Positions 25,649-35,696 are shown, counted from the stretch's first letter. The stretch is 64,000 bases of DNA from Alistipes megaguti (GCF_900604385.1 NZ_LR027382.1:1947501-2011500), one strand, 5' to 3'. Notes: generated from the sequence alone by a model not told the origin. Numbers and translations: made by a program.

Positions 25649-28357
25649 TTATTTCGCATAGATATTGAACTCGCCGGTACCCATGTTGCTGCCGTACGAG
25701 GCGTTGATACGCAGGTAGCGGACCTTCTGCGAGCCGTAGAGGGCGATATAGGCATCGGGCAGGGAGACGGAGATGCTGCCGGCACTCTGCGACGGCGTGC
25801 CCAGCATCTGGTAGTCCACGCCATCGAGGCTGTACTCGATCATCACCTCGTTCGGGGCGTATTTGGCGCCGTAATCCGAGCGCGAGACAAAATACATGCC
25901 CGTCATGTCGTAGTCCCGGCCCATATCGACGGTAAAGCTGACCGGACCGCCCCACGTACGGATGTAGGAGGCCTCGTCTCCATCGAAGAGCAGGTCGTAG
26001 GTGCCGGTGTGGATACCCTCCGTATCGCAGGCGATGATCTTCCAGCCCGAACGGTCGGCAACGGGTTCACCTTCGATGCTGGCCTCGGTGAAGTTCGTGC
26101 GGAAGAGTTCGCTGCTGGTCTCAACCGAGACGGCCACATAGACCACGCCGCGGCTCTCGCTCACGATGGCTCCCGACGGGGCCTGAAGTTTCAGCGGGAT
26201 CAGATAGCCGTTGGCATCGGTCAGCGATGAAAGGTCACCCTGCAACGTTACGACCACCTGATCGGCCGACTTGTTGGCGTCGGCGGCAATCGTGCAGGGG
26301 ACGTTCTCCAGGTGGACATACTGGCTCTCCATGGCGGCGTACGAAGTGCCGTGAGCGGCATTATAGGTGCTGACCAGCGAGTTGTCGACCTCAACACCCA
26401 CCGAGAAGCCCGAAGGCGACGTGATGGTGGTCTGCACGTTGAACGCCGCGTTCACACCCGAGATGGCACCGGCCACCGTATGGTGCGTCAGCGTACCCGT
26501 CAGGACATTGTCTGCGCCGCACTGCGCATAGATCGTCGGATCGGTGCTCTCGATCTGGTAGACCTCCATTTCGTAAAGATTCTGAGACCAGCCCGTGAAG
26601 TCGAACGACAACTGCAGGTAACGGGCCTCCACGTAGTCCGCCAGGGCTACGTAGTAGTCGCCGGCACTCCACGTCGAACCGTTGTAGACGCTTTCGCCAT
26701 CGGCAACGGTTCCGGCCGTATCCCATGTTTCGCCGTCCAGACTGTAGGCAATCGAGACATTGCCGATACCGTAGGTATAGAGGTGCAGACCGGTAACCAT
26801 CTGCGTCTGCTTCATGTCAACGGTGATCACGTTGCCCGAGGAGGAGAGTCCGCTGGCAGCCGTTCCGTTGTTCCCGTCGAAGAGATTGGCGGCATCACCG
26901 CAGTCGGCCGTCCACGCCGAGCTGCCGCCGGCCGGGAAGCCTACCATGTCGTCGGCCGAGTCGATGTCGCGGATGACGTTGTTCTCCACGTTGATGCGGA
27001 CATAAACCACACCGCGACTTTCACTGACAACCGCATCCGACGACGAGGTCGTCAGCTTCAGCGGTACGAGGTAACCTACCTTGGCCGTCAGCCCCGAGAG
27101 GTCGCCCTGCAACGAGATCCGCACCTCATTCTCCGAAGCATTATCTCCGCCGGCAATGGTCTGCGAAGCGTTCTCCAGCAGGAGATTCTCGCTGGGCAGT
27201 GCCTCATACGAAGTCCCGTTCTGTTCGTTATAGGCGGCGATCAGCGAATTGTCGGCAGCTACGGTTGCCTGGTAGCCGTTCTGCGAGGAGATCGTCGTAT
27301 AGACCTTGAATGCGGCTTCCAGATCACATGTCGAGCCGACACCCTTCTTGTGGGTGATCTTGCCCGTGAGCAGGTTGTTCTCGCCCGTCATCAGGTAGAG
27401 CGTCGGATCGGTGCTCTCGATCATGTAGACGTCGAGTTCGCTGATCGATGCGGACCGCGACGAGGAAAAGTCGATCGTCAACCGCAGGTAGCGTGCCTCG
27501 ACGTAGTCGTAGATGGCCACGTAGGTGGTCGAACCCGAGCTTACCGTCTCGCCATCGACCGGGGTGCCGCCCTGTGACCAGCTCTTGCCGTCGAGACTGT
27601 ACTCGATCGACAGGCGCGACATCGTGCCGCCGTCGATGGCCAGTCCCGTCATCATGTGCACCGTCTTCATGTCGATGGTCACGACGTTGCCGCTTGCCGA
27701 GAAGCTCGAAGAGGTTGACGAGCTGCCGTCGAACAGGTTGGCGAAGTTCGCGCAGTCGGCTGTCCACTCACTCCGGTCACCGGCCGGGAATCCGGCCATG
27801 TCGTCCGTTGAGGTGATCGGTCGGATCAGGTTGGTCTCGGTCTCGACCAGCAGGTAGACGGCACCCAGCATCTCGCTCGAGGCCATGCCCGGAGATTCGA
27901 TCCGCAGGGCAGCCAGGTAGTAACGCTCGGTCAGAGCCGCCAGATCGGCCGACTCGTTGAGCGACAACCGCAGCGGTTCTTCGGTCTGCACGCTGTTCTC
28001 GGGGAGTGTCAGCGTTGCATTTTCCATGACGAGATACTCCTCGGGCAGCGCCGCGTACTGGGTCTCATGTTCGGCGTTGTAGTTCTCGACGAGCGAGGCA
28101 TCATAGACAAGCGACACCGTGGTCGCCGCGTGAACCGGCGTATTGCAGCGCACGTAGAATTCGGTCGAGAAGTTGCCCGACGATCCGGTGGGACGATGCG
28201 AAACCAGTGTCGAGAAGAGATTCTCGTCCCCTGTATTGACATAGGCGAGTGTCGGAGCGCCGTCGACCGTGACGGTGTAGTCCTCGAACTCCTCGCAGGA
28301 GGACAGGGCGACGATCATCGCTGCTGCCGCTGCGGTATATTTCATGATGTTTTTCAT
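25649..28357 (-). CDS. Three-repeat DUF1735/discoidin surface lipoprotein, probable glycan-binding protein
   Basis: The 902-residue lipoprotein (Cys21, followed by EEFED, an acidic stretch like Bacteroidetes surface-export signals) is built of three repeats. Each pairs a DUF1735-type domain (about 36-175, 318-458, 608-745) with an F5/8 type C (discoidin) domain (about 186-313, 466-603, 755-902). Repeated landmarks are YNAEH/YNEQNGTSY/YNAAHGTSY, SRGVVYV and VEARYL. Discoidin domains bind carbohydrate, so this is a multivalent surface binding protein for the locus. The third discoidin copy is more divergent. It follows the GH18 gene by 18 bp. Confidence 0.87.
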   Translation of the reverse strand: MKNIMKYTAAAAAMIVALSSCEEFEDYTVTVDGAPTLAYVNTGDENLFSTLVSHRPTGSSGNFSTEFYVRCNTPVHAATTVSLVYDASLVENYNAEHETQYAALPEEYLVMENATLTLPENSVQTEEPLRLSLNESADLAALTERYYLAALRIESPGMASSEMLGAVYLLVETETNLIRPITSTDDMAGFPAGDRSEWTADCANFANLFDGSSSTSSSFSASGNVVTIDMKTVHMMTGLAIDGGTMSRLSIEYSLDGKSWSQGGTPVDGETVSSGSTTYVAIYDYVEARYLRLTIDFSSSRSASISELDVYMIESTDPTLYLMTGENNLLTGKITHKKGVGSTCDLEAAFKVYTTISSQNGYQATVAADNSLIAAYNEQNGTSYEALPSENLLLENASQTIAGGDNASENEVRISLQGDLSGLTAKVGYLVPLKLTTSSSDAVVSESRGVVYVRINVENNVIRDIDSADDMVGFPAGGSSAWTADCGDAANLFDGNNGTAASGLSSSGNVITVDMKQTQMVTGLHLYTYGIGNVSIAYSLDGETWDTAGTVADGESVYNGSTWSAGDYYVALADYVEARYLQLSFDFTGWSQNLYEMEVYQIESTDPTIYAQCGADNVLTGTLTHHTVAGAISGVNAAFNVQTTITSPSGFSVGVEVDNSLVSTYNAAHGTSYAAMESQYVHLENVPCTIAADANKSADQVVVTLQGDLSSLTDANGYLIPLKLQAPSGAIVSESRGVVYVAVSVETSSELFRTNFTEASIEGEPVADRSGWKIIACDTEGIHTGTYDLLFDGDEASYIRTWGGPVSFTVDMGRDYDMTGMYFVSRSDYGAKYAPNEVMIEYSLDGVDYQMLGTPSQSAGSISVSLPDAYIALYGSQKVRYLRINASYGSNMGTGEFNIYAK

Positions 28358-28375
28358 AATCTCGATTCGTTTAGG

Positions 28376-29356
28376 TTATTTGACGACCGCGGGATTCTGC
28401 AGCTGGATGCCACGACGCAGATGGCCGTAAGGCATCTCCTTGTCGGCTCCCGAGTCGGTGGTATGGTAGTCGCGCTGCACCATGAAGGCACCGAATCCGC
28501 CCTTGTACCCCTCGGACGGCTGGAAGGCTGCCTGGTCCTCCAGACCGCCGCCCGTGGTCCAGTAGTCACCGATATTCTCCGTGTAGATGCACTTCTCCCA
28601 CGGGAATCCCGAGACGGCCGAGCAGCTGTGTGCGCCGTAATTCTGGCGAACGAAGTAGTTCAGGTAGGGCTCCGTCTCGGCAGGAGGCGTATGGCCGTCG
28701 ACGATCAGCAGTTTGGTCGTATCAGCGCCCTTCGGGCCGATGAACTGTGCCAGATACTTCACGAAGAGCGTCATACGGTCGCCGTAGATACCGTAAGCTA
28801 TCTCATCGCTCGATTCGGGTTCGTAGTCGAGGTCCAGACCGTCGATGCCGTTGTCCCACATCTGCTGCAGCAGGTAGTTGCCGTAACGCACGCACCAGTC
28901 GGGGTAGGTTCCCGTCGGGTCGTCGGTCGTGGTCTGGTTGACCATGTCCTCGTAGGTGAGGCCGAAGTTGGCGTAGTTCTCATTCTCCATGATACGGATG
29001 ATCGTCGGAGCGACGAGCAGCGTACCCTTCTTGTTGCGCATTTCCCACATCTCCTTGTATGCCAGACTGTTCTGCACCGGATCGGGATAACCGCCCCACA
29101 ACGAGCAGATATCCACGCTGTCGGGCAGCGCCGAGAAGCGGTAGGCCGGCGTCGAGGGGTCGCCGTTGTAGTCGCCGAACCACACGAAGCAGATCGACCG
29201 CTCGAACAGGTTTGCCTTGTAGTTGCGCAGGTTCTCGTAGTATTTCTCGCTGTACTGCTTGGCAGGCTGCAGGTTCAGCGGTTCGTAATCGGTGTCGCAG
29301 GCCGCAAATCCTCCGCAGACGAGGCCCAGAACGACGCTTGTTACTATCTTTTTCAT
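28376..29356 (-). CDS. GH18 endo-beta-N-acetylglucosaminidase-like lipoprotein
   Basis: The 326-residue lipoprotein has Cys20 in a lipobox (GGFAACDTDY). The GH18 signature DxxDxDxE is intact: Asp172, Asp175, Asp177 and acid Glu179 in IDGLDLDYEPE. Length and fold resemble surface endo-beta-N-acetylglucosaminidases of Bacteroides, which cut between the two core GlcNAc residues of N-glycans and release the oligosaccharide for SusCD import. The preceding SusD gene ends 28 bp upstream. Chitinase activity is an alternative, but the short length, lipid anchor and context favour N-glycan endoglycosidase. Confidence 0.87.
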   Translation of the reverse strand: MKKIVTSVVLGLVCGGFAACDTDYEPLNLQPAKQYSEKYYENLRNYKANLFERSICFVWFGDYNGDPSTPAYRFSALPDSVDICSLWGGYPDPVQNSLAYKEMWEMRNKKGTLLVAPTIIRIMENENYANFGLTYEDMVNQTTTDDPTGTYPDWCVRYGNYLLQQMWDNGIDGLDLDYEPESSDEIAYGIYGDRMTLFVKYLAQFIGPKGADTTKLLIVDGHTPPAETEPYLNYFVRQNYGAHSCSAVSGFPWEKCIYTENIGDYWTTGGGLEDQAAFQPSEGYKGGFGAFMVQRDYHTTDSGADKEMPYGHLRRGIQLQNPAVVK

Positions 29357-29384
29357 ATCAGTTCTTGAGTTTCAGGTTCTGTGC

Positions 29385-31001
29385 TTAATTCTTCTTGTCC
29401 CACCAGAGCGTCGTGCCTCCGTTGTCACCCGTCGGGTTCGAGGATTCGCCGTTGAGCGTTACGATGGCATTCTGCACGGCCGCAGCGTTGGTGGCATACT
29501 CCGTCGAGGGGAAGTTCAGACGGCGGATCTGCTTCGAGGTGCTGATCAGTCCCGACTGGTTGTTGATTACGTTGGGGAAGATCTTCGGGTAACCCGTGCG
29601 ACGGAACTCCGACCAGGCCTCCTGACCGTCGGGGAAGATGGCCAGATACTTCTGCGTGATGATCCGCTCGAGCATCGTTTCATCATCGGCCGAATCCTCC
29701 CAGGCGATGGTAATCTTGCCCAGCGCCGAAGCCGAGTTCGACGAGACAACCATGTCGGTATAGTCGGCCGGAGTCTTTACGTTGTCGGTCATGTAGGTTT
29801 CGACGCCGCTGACCCCCTCGGTCGAGAACGAGCACTCGATACCCTTGTTGTAGTACTCGCCGGCGGCCGTCTTCGAACCGAAGTGCAGCTCGTACTCGGC
29901 ACGCAGGAACCAGGCCTCGGCCGGTTTCATCCAGACGATGGCGTCGTTGTTCGTGCAGTTGACGCTCGAGAGCAGATCCGACAGCACGTAGTCGGCCGTG
30001 ATGTTGATTCCGTTGCGTACGCCGCGGTACTCGCCGCGCGAGTTCTTCGTGAAGTAGGCTTCGCGACGCGGATCCTCATAGCCGTTCATGTAGGACTCGA
30101 TGGTGGCACCGATGCGGCTGTCACCGCCGTTGAACGAGTACTGGATCATGTAGAGCGGATACTCCCACTGGGTGGCCGTGGCGGGTTTGGCAAACTGGGC
30201 GATGTCCGAAGCGTCGGTCATCAGACCCACCGAATTGTTGATCGCCGCCTCGGCCTGAGCCTTCGAGAGTTCGCGATCGGCATAGTAGACACGCATGGCC
30301 AGGCGCAGACGCAGCGTATTGGCAAACTTCACCCACGCGCGGACATTCCCCTTGTAAATGGGGTCGTAGTTGGCCAGCAGCGTTGCCGAAGGATTCTTTT
30401 CATAGAAATCGGTCAACAGCGTAATGGCGGCGTCGAGCTCTTCGAAAAAGTGGTTGTAGATCACCTCCTGGGAGTCGTACTCCTGCTGGATGCCGCTGCT
30501 GCCGATCGAAAGATAGGCGATCGGGCCGTAGGTGTCGGTCACACGGTGCATGACGGCCACTTTCAACACGTCGGCCAGTGCTACGGCCTCGGGCGACTCC
30601 TCGCGCAGCGCGTCCAGCTGGGCCCACGGCCCCATGGCACGCTGGAAGGCATCGTCATGCATGGCATTGTGCCATTCGGCAGCCAGAATATCATAGAGAT
30701 TGTTGGCCCGGAAGCTCGATTTCGTTGCTCCGGTATAGCCGGCGAAGATGTTGCCGGCCAGATCCTGAATCACCTGGAAGTTGGCACTTCCGTACTCCTC
30801 GCCGCCGACAATCTGGAAGGTCGGGATGACATTCTGTGCCAGCTGCATGAAGGCCGAACCGGTGCGCAGATCGTCCCAGCCGAGCATCTCGTCGGTTGCT
30901 TCGTCGGGATTGGTGTTCTTCTCGTAGAAGTCGCCCGTGCAAGCCCCCAGCGAAAGGAGTGCTGCCGCAAGCGAGAGTTTTATGCTGTTCTTGAATTTCA
31001 T
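29385..31001 (-). CDS. SusD/RagB-like outer-membrane lipoprotein (SusD-like_2 type)
   Basis: The 538-residue lipoprotein (Cys21 in SLGACTGDFYEKN) caps the SusC transporter and helps capture glycans. TPR-like helices and landmarks of the SusD-like_2 subgroup are visible: YEKNTNPDEATDEML at the mature N-terminus, DTYGPIAYLSIG, WVKFANTLRLRLAMRVYY, KPAEAWFLRAEYELHFG and the C-terminal RRLNFPSTEYATN. It lies 11 bp after susC. Length is normal, with no frame damage. Confidence 0.93.
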   Translation of the reverse strand: MKFKNSIKLSLAAALLSLGACTGDFYEKNTNPDEATDEMLGWDDLRTGSAFMQLAQNVIPTFQIVGGEEYGSANFQVIQDLAGNIFAGYTGATKSSFRANNLYDILAAEWHNAMHDDAFQRAMGPWAQLDALREESPEAVALADVLKVAVMHRVTDTYGPIAYLSIGSSGIQQEYDSQEVIYNHFFEELDAAITLLTDFYEKNPSATLLANYDPIYKGNVRAWVKFANTLRLRLAMRVYYADRELSKAQAEAAINNSVGLMTDASDIAQFAKPATATQWEYPLYMIQYSFNGGDSRIGATIESYMNGYEDPRREAYFTKNSRGEYRGVRNGINITADYVLSDLLSSVNCTNNDAIVWMKPAEAWFLRAEYELHFGSKTAAGEYYNKGIECSFSTEGVSGVETYMTDNVKTPADYTDMVVSSNSASALGKITIAWEDSADDETMLERIITQKYLAIFPDGQEAWSEFRRTGYPKIFPNVINNQSGLISTSKQIRRLNFPSTEYATNAAAVQNAIVTLNGESSNPTGDNGGTTLWWDKKN

Positions 31002-31012
31002 GGCTGATCGTT

Positions 31013-34000
31013 TTAGAAGGTTACTTTAACCGAGAATCCCAGGTTGCGCAGACTCGGCTGCTGGAAATAGTCGATACCCGACGAATAGGTTCCCGAGCCC
31101 GATACCAGTTCGGGGTCGAACGGAGCCTTGCAGTAGAGCATCAGCAGGTTGCGGCCGATGAACGAAACGTTGAGACCCTTGATCCACTTGCACCACTTCT
31201 GCACGGGGAAATCGTAGCCGAAGGTCAGCTCGCCCAGACGCACGTTGGTCATCGAGTAGACGTAGCACGAACCGATGGCACCCTCGCCCAGATTGGCCGT
31301 CTTTTCGTAGTAGGACTGGATCTTGCCCACGCGCTGGCCGTTGATCAGGACACCGCCGTTGTCGCGGGCCTCGGCCGTGACGGCCGACACGCCGTAGTAG
31401 TCCATGGCGGCCTGCGTCAGCGAGACGCCCACGCCGCCTACGCGGGCATTGAACATGAAGCCGAGCGAGAATCCCTTCCAGTTGAAACTGTTGCGCCACG
31501 AGAGCGTGTAGGAGGGGTTCGTGTTGCCGGCATAGATGAAGTTGTTGGGATCGGTGGCGATGTCGCCGGCGGGCGATACCCAGATGTAGCCGTGGTCATC
31601 GGTCTTGAGCGTGTTGACGTAAAGATCACCCATGCGGCCGCCCTCGCGGACCACCATCTTCACGCCCGTCGTACCGCCCATGACCATCGAGTCCTGGGTG
31701 ATGCGCTCGCCGTTGATCTCGTAGTCGTGAAGCATGCGCACGATCTTGTTGCGGTTGCGCGAGTAGATGACGTTCGACTGCCAGTCGACCGGACCGAGTT
31801 TCTGGTTGACCTCCAGCGAAAGCTCGACACCTTTGTTGTCGACCCGACCGCCGTTGACATACATGCTCGTCTTGGTCGAGGTGGAGGAGATCGAGGGCTG
31901 GAAGATCTGGTTCAGCGTGCGGGAGTTGTAGTAGGTAGCGCCGACGATGATCTTGTTGCCCCACAGGCGGACATCGGCACCCACCTCCCACGATTTCGTG
32001 CGCTCGGGCTCGTAGTTCTCGGCCGTGAGGAAGGTCGTCGTCTGCGGACCGCTCGACGAAACGGGATAGGTCGGCACGGTGATGTAGCGCATCGGGGCGT
32101 TACCTACCTCGGCATACGAAGCGCGGATCTTGGCGTAGGAGAGCACCTTGGACTGTATGCCGAAGATGTCGGTCACTACGGCCGAGAGACCCACCGAAGG
32201 ATAGAACATCGAGAGGCTCTTGGTATTGACCAGCGCCGTGGACCAGTCGTTTCGGCCCGTCAGATCGAGGAAGACCATGTTGCGGAAGCCCAGCTGAACG
32301 GTGGCGAATACCGACTGGGTCTGATCGTTGTAGGTCGTCTTCGAACTGGCCTTGTTGGCGGTCATGTTGCTTAGCGTAAAGAGATTGGCCACCGAGGTCA
32401 GGTCGCCTCCGAGCAGCGTGGCCCGGTATTTCAGGTCCTCGATCGAGGCACCGATCGTAGCCGTCAGCGAAAGCTGCTGGTCGAAGAAGGTCTTGTTGAT
32501 GTTGGCCATCACGTCGCCGTAGCGCTGCATCGTGCGATACTCGTTGTAGTAGTAGCGGCCGTAGTCGCCGGCGAAGAGTTTGTTGGTCGAGGCGTAGTTT
32601 TTCTGCTCGGCCAGCATGTCTGTGTAGTCGATGCGGGCGCGGGCCGTCACGTCGAGCCAGTCGGTGATGTCATAACTGAGCGAGGCGCCCATCAGGAAGC
32701 GATTCTTCGCCGTGTTGAACATGTTGCGGTTGATGATCCAGTAGGGGTTCTGCATCGACATGCCCATGTCGCCCCAGTCCCAGTACTGGGTCTTGAAGTT
32801 GCGCGAGGCGTCGTAACGCTCATAGACGGCATACTTGTTCAGATCCTCGCTCGGCGAGAGCAGGTAGATCGGCACCAGCGGGTTGTAGTACTGACCCGAG
32901 GCGAGCATGTTCTGCTCGTTGAGGTTGATGTACATGCCCAGCACGCTCAGGTGCATGCGGTCCTTGAGGAAGGAGTTGGTATGGCTGGCCGTGAAGTTGT
33001 AACGGTTGAACTCGTTGTTGGGGATGATGCCTTCGGCCTTGACCACGCCGGCCGAGAGGTAGGTCGAGCTCTTACCCTTGCCGAAGGAGAGGCTCACGGA
33101 GTTGGTGGTGTTGTAGCCCGTCTGGAAGAAATCCTCGGGCGACCACGTGGAGGCCTTCGACATGCGGGTCGTGCTCCACGAACCGAAACTTCCTTCCAAC
33201 GCTCCGTACGAACGCTGGAAATCGGGCATCATGAAGGGCGACATGAAGGTGGTGTTGTTGCTGTAGGAGACCGAGAGCCCCTCCTCGCCCGTACGCGTCG
33301 AAAGCATGACGACGCCGTTGGCGGCCTTCGAACCGTAGAGGGCGGCCGACGAGGGACCCGTCAGCACCGACATGTTGCCGATATCGTCGGAATTGAACAT
33401 CGAGATGCCGTCGCCCGAGGGGTTCGACGTACGCATGATCGTGTAGGAGGCCGACGGCGAAGCGGTCGAGAGCGACGGCAGCGGAATACCGTCGAGCACG
33501 TAGAGGGCGTTGTTGTCGTTGTTGATCGACTTCGTACCGCGCATGACGATCTTCGTCTCACCGCCGATACCGGCTGCGCTGCTGTTGATCTGCACACCGG
33601 CGATGCGGCCCGAGAGGTTATTGGCCAGGCTGATATCCTTGGCCTTGAAGACCTCGTCCGTGATGACATTCTGAACGTTGTACGACACGGCACGCTCGGC
33701 GCGCTTGATACCGAGAGCGGTCACGACGACGGCCTCCAGCTGCTGGTTGTCTTCCAGCAGGGTGATGTCGAGCATCGTGCGGCCGCCGACCGGCACCGAC
33801 TGCGAAACATAACCGATAAACGAGATGTTGAGCGTGGCCGAAGCGATCTGGCTGCTCCACGGGAAGTAGAACATGCCGTCGACATCGGTGGTGGTACCCT
33901 GTGTCGTGGAGCCGGCAACGATAATCGTGGCGCCGATGATCGGCATGCCGTTCTTATCGACGATCTTACCCGAGAGACGATCGGCCTGTGCGGGCTGCGG

Positions 34001-34393
34001 ACGAGTATCGGCCCCCCCCTTGAGAATAACATGCTTTTCGTCGATCGACCAGGTGATGCCCGTACCGCGGAAGAGGTGGTTGAGAGCGGACTTGAGGTCG
34101 CTGTCGTGGAGGTTGAGGCTCACGTTGCGAACGGTTTCGATATCCTTCGTGTTATAAAAGAAGGTATAGCCGCTCTGTTGTTCGATCTGCTTGATGACCG
34201 ACACGATCGGTGCATCTTTCACTTCGAGGGTTATGGGTTTGGTTTCCTGGGCAAAGACCGGCGAGACCAGAACGGTCAGGGCAAAGCATAAGGCCCTCAA
34301 CCGATTCTTTACCGTTATACGGAATCCTGCGGCGGAAGATACCCGCACTCTATTTCCCCGCCCAATTGTTTGGGAGGTAATGTTTTTTTTCAT
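31013..34393 (-). CDS. SusC/RagA-type TonB-dependent outer-membrane transporter with STN domain
   Basis: The 1126-residue protein imports oligosaccharides across the outer membrane with TonB energy. The signal peptide ends near VSPVFAQ (about 49). An STN signalling domain (about 55-125) follows, which normally contacts a FecR anti-sigma in the periplasm, fitting the adjacent fecR/ECF pair. A carboxypeptidase-like domain comes next (LSGKIVDKNGMPIIGATI). The plug (LEAVVVTALGIKRAERAVSYNVQ) and a long barrel ending NLGFSVKVTF complete it. Between STN and carboxypeptidase-like domains the sense strand has a run of eight G (plus strand C8 at 34012-34019). Confidence 0.95.
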   Translation of the reverse strand: MKKNITSQTIGRGNRVRVSSAAGFRITVKNRLRALCFALTVLVSPVFAQETKPITLEVKDAPIVSVIKQIEQQSGYTFFYNTKDIETVRNVSLNLHDSDLKSALNHLFRGTGITWSIDEKHVILKGGADTRPQPAQADRLSGKIVDKNGMPIIGATIIVAGSTTQGTTTDVDGMFYFPWSSQIASATLNISFIGYVSQSVPVGGRTMLDITLLEDNQQLEAVVVTALGIKRAERAVSYNVQNVITDEVFKAKDISLANNLSGRIAGVQINSSAAGIGGETKIVMRGTKSINNDNNALYVLDGIPLPSLSTASPSASYTIMRTSNPSGDGISMFNSDDIGNMSVLTGPSSAALYGSKAANGVVMLSTRTGEEGLSVSYSNNTTFMSPFMMPDFQRSYGALEGSFGSWSTTRMSKASTWSPEDFFQTGYNTTNSVSLSFGKGKSSTYLSAGVVKAEGIIPNNEFNRYNFTASHTNSFLKDRMHLSVLGMYINLNEQNMLASGQYYNPLVPIYLLSPSEDLNKYAVYERYDASRNFKTQYWDWGDMGMSMQNPYWIINRNMFNTAKNRFLMGASLSYDITDWLDVTARARIDYTDMLAEQKNYASTNKLFAGDYGRYYYNEYRTMQRYGDVMANINKTFFDQQLSLTATIGASIEDLKYRATLLGGDLTSVANLFTLSNMTANKASSKTTYNDQTQSVFATVQLGFRNMVFLDLTGRNDWSTALVNTKSLSMFYPSVGLSAVVTDIFGIQSKVLSYAKIRASYAEVGNAPMRYITVPTYPVSSSGPQTTTFLTAENYEPERTKSWEVGADVRLWGNKIIVGATYYNSRTLNQIFQPSISSTSTKTSMYVNGGRVDNKGVELSLEVNQKLGPVDWQSNVIYSRNRNKIVRMLHDYEINGERITQDSMVMGGTTGVKMVVREGGRMGDLYVNTLKTDDHGYIWVSPAGDIATDPNNFIYAGNTNPSYTLSWRNSFNWKGFSLGFMFNARVGGVGVSLTQAAMDYYGVSAVTAEARDNGGVLINGQRVGKIQSYYEKTANLGEGAIGSCYVYSMTNVRLGELTFGYDFPVQKWCKWIKGLNVSFIGRNLLMLYCKAPFDPELVSGSGTYSSGIDYFQQPSLRNLGFSVKVTF

Positions 34394-34420
34394 AGATTTG
34401 TAGAATTGAATTGGATTTCT

Positions 34421-34491
34421 GCATGCAGACCGCTGAGTGCATGCGTTTTTTGATTCACCATACGGGAAGACGTGCCCTGTCTTTCCGTATG
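34421..34491. other. Two small inverted repeats between fecR and susC
   Basis: GCATGCA (34421-34427) pairs with TGCATGC (34438-34444). CATACGGGAAGAC (34459-34471) pairs with GTCTTTCCGTATG (34479-34491) with one G-T pair. Read on the minus strand, neither is followed by a clear T-run, so they may attenuate or stabilise the fecR-susC transcript. Confidence 0.5.
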
Positions 34492-34579
34492 TTCTTTTTG
34501 TTGGAGTAGGTCAGCTTTTCAATGCCATGAGCAGGTTGGGTTTAGGTGAGTAATCGGGTCAGGTTGCTGTTCAGCAGGT

Positions 34580-35587
34580 TCAATAGACTTCAAAGAGTGT
34601 CCGGCCGGCCGTGGCGTCGCGATCGTCCTGCGGCTGATCAATCTGTTTGAAGCGGATATTCGATGAGATGTTGAAGTAGCGGAAGATCACGTCCAGGCTT
34701 TGGTTGGAGAATGTTCCCGTGAACTTGTTGCCTCGCAGGCTGTTGTTGGCGATCCGGAACTGGACGTTGTACTTGTTCCCGATGACACGGAGCGCATCCT
34801 CGAGCGAGGTATTGTTCAGAACGATGCAACCGTCCTTCCACGAGGTATTGCAGGTGATGTCGGCCCCGTTGAGATACATGAAACCGGTACGGGCGTTGTA
34901 GATGGCCTGCTGGTTGGGCATCATGCGCACGAGCTGCCGGTGGTGGAACTGATCGTCGTACTTGACGCCGACACGCCCCGAGACAAGCGTCGTGCGGATG
35001 CAGTCGTCATAGGCCTCGACGTTGAACTCCGTGCCGTAGACCTCGATTTCCAACGACCGGGCCTCGACCACGAATTTATGGTCGGGATCCTTCGCCACAT
35101 CGAAGTAGCCCTCGCCGAAGAGCGTCACCCTGCGCTCCTTGCCGAAGCGGGCCGGATAACGCAGATAGGAGTCGGAGTTGAGCCAGACGCGGGTGTTGTC
35201 GGGGAGCGTCACGCAGCTGACCATGCCGGTTGTCGAGCGAATCTCTATCATCGTGTTGAATTCGCCTCCGAAATGGATGAGCAGCCAGCCCGAAAGGAGA
35301 ACAAGAGGCAGCAGCAGTACGGCGGCGACACGCTCCAGACGCCGGAAGCCGCGGCGCCAGCGTTCGGTCCAGATTCGCGAACGGACGCGTTTGAGTGCGA
35401 CCTCGGCATCGATCTGCTGTCGAGCCTCGAGAGCATCGGATGCAAAACAGAGATAGTAGACCTGCTCGGCAATCTTGCGATGATCTGCGGACTGGTTTAT
35501 CCAGGATTCGATCCGTGCGGATTCGTCTGCCGTTGTCTCACCGTTGTAGAAGCGGACGAGCAGGCCTTCCATGTCACACTCTTTCAT
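34580..35587 (-). CDS. FecR-family anti-sigma factor
   Basis: The 335-residue inner-membrane protein regulates the divergent ECF sigma factor. A cytoplasmic N-terminal domain (1-85, with the typical ESWINQSADHRKIAEQVYYL helix) precedes one transmembrane segment (about 87-106). The periplasmic FecR domain follows: TLPDNTRVWLNSDSYLRYP, RRVTLFGEGYFDVAKDP and VEVYGTEFNVEAY-like EVYGTEFNVEAY. The DUF4974 C-terminal domain is also present (LEDALRVIGNKYNVQF..FTGTFSNQSLD). A substrate-loaded SusC would signal through its STN domain to this protein. About 185 bp separates it from susC. Confidence 0.93.
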   Translation of the reverse strand: MKECDMEGLLVRFYNGETTADESARIESWINQSADHRKIAEQVYYLCFASDALEARQQIDAEVALKRVRSRIWTERWRRGFRRLERVAAVLLLPLVLLSGWLLIHFGGEFNTMIEIRSTTGMVSCVTLPDNTRVWLNSDSYLRYPARFGKERRVTLFGEGYFDVAKDPDHKFVVEARSLEIEVYGTEFNVEAYDDCIRTTLVSGRVGVKYDDQFHHRQLVRMMPNQQAIYNARTGFMYLNGADITCNTSWKDGCIVLNNTSLEDALRVIGNKYNVQFRIANNSLRGNKFTGTFSNQSLDVIFRYFNISSNIRFKQIDQPQDDRDATAGRTLFEVY

Positions 35588-35696
35588 TTTCGGGGTTCGT
35601 TTTACTTAAAGACCCTTTAATTCGACAATCTCCTAAACGGGAGCGGCTTTTTTTGATAAAAATTTTTTCTGGAGTCGAGGTTTCGCAATAATTTAT

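Noticed and set aside
34459..34491. Rho-independent terminator between fecR and susC
   Set aside because: In the direction of transcription (minus) the hairpin lacks a following T-run; the T-rich side is on the non-transcribed orientation.
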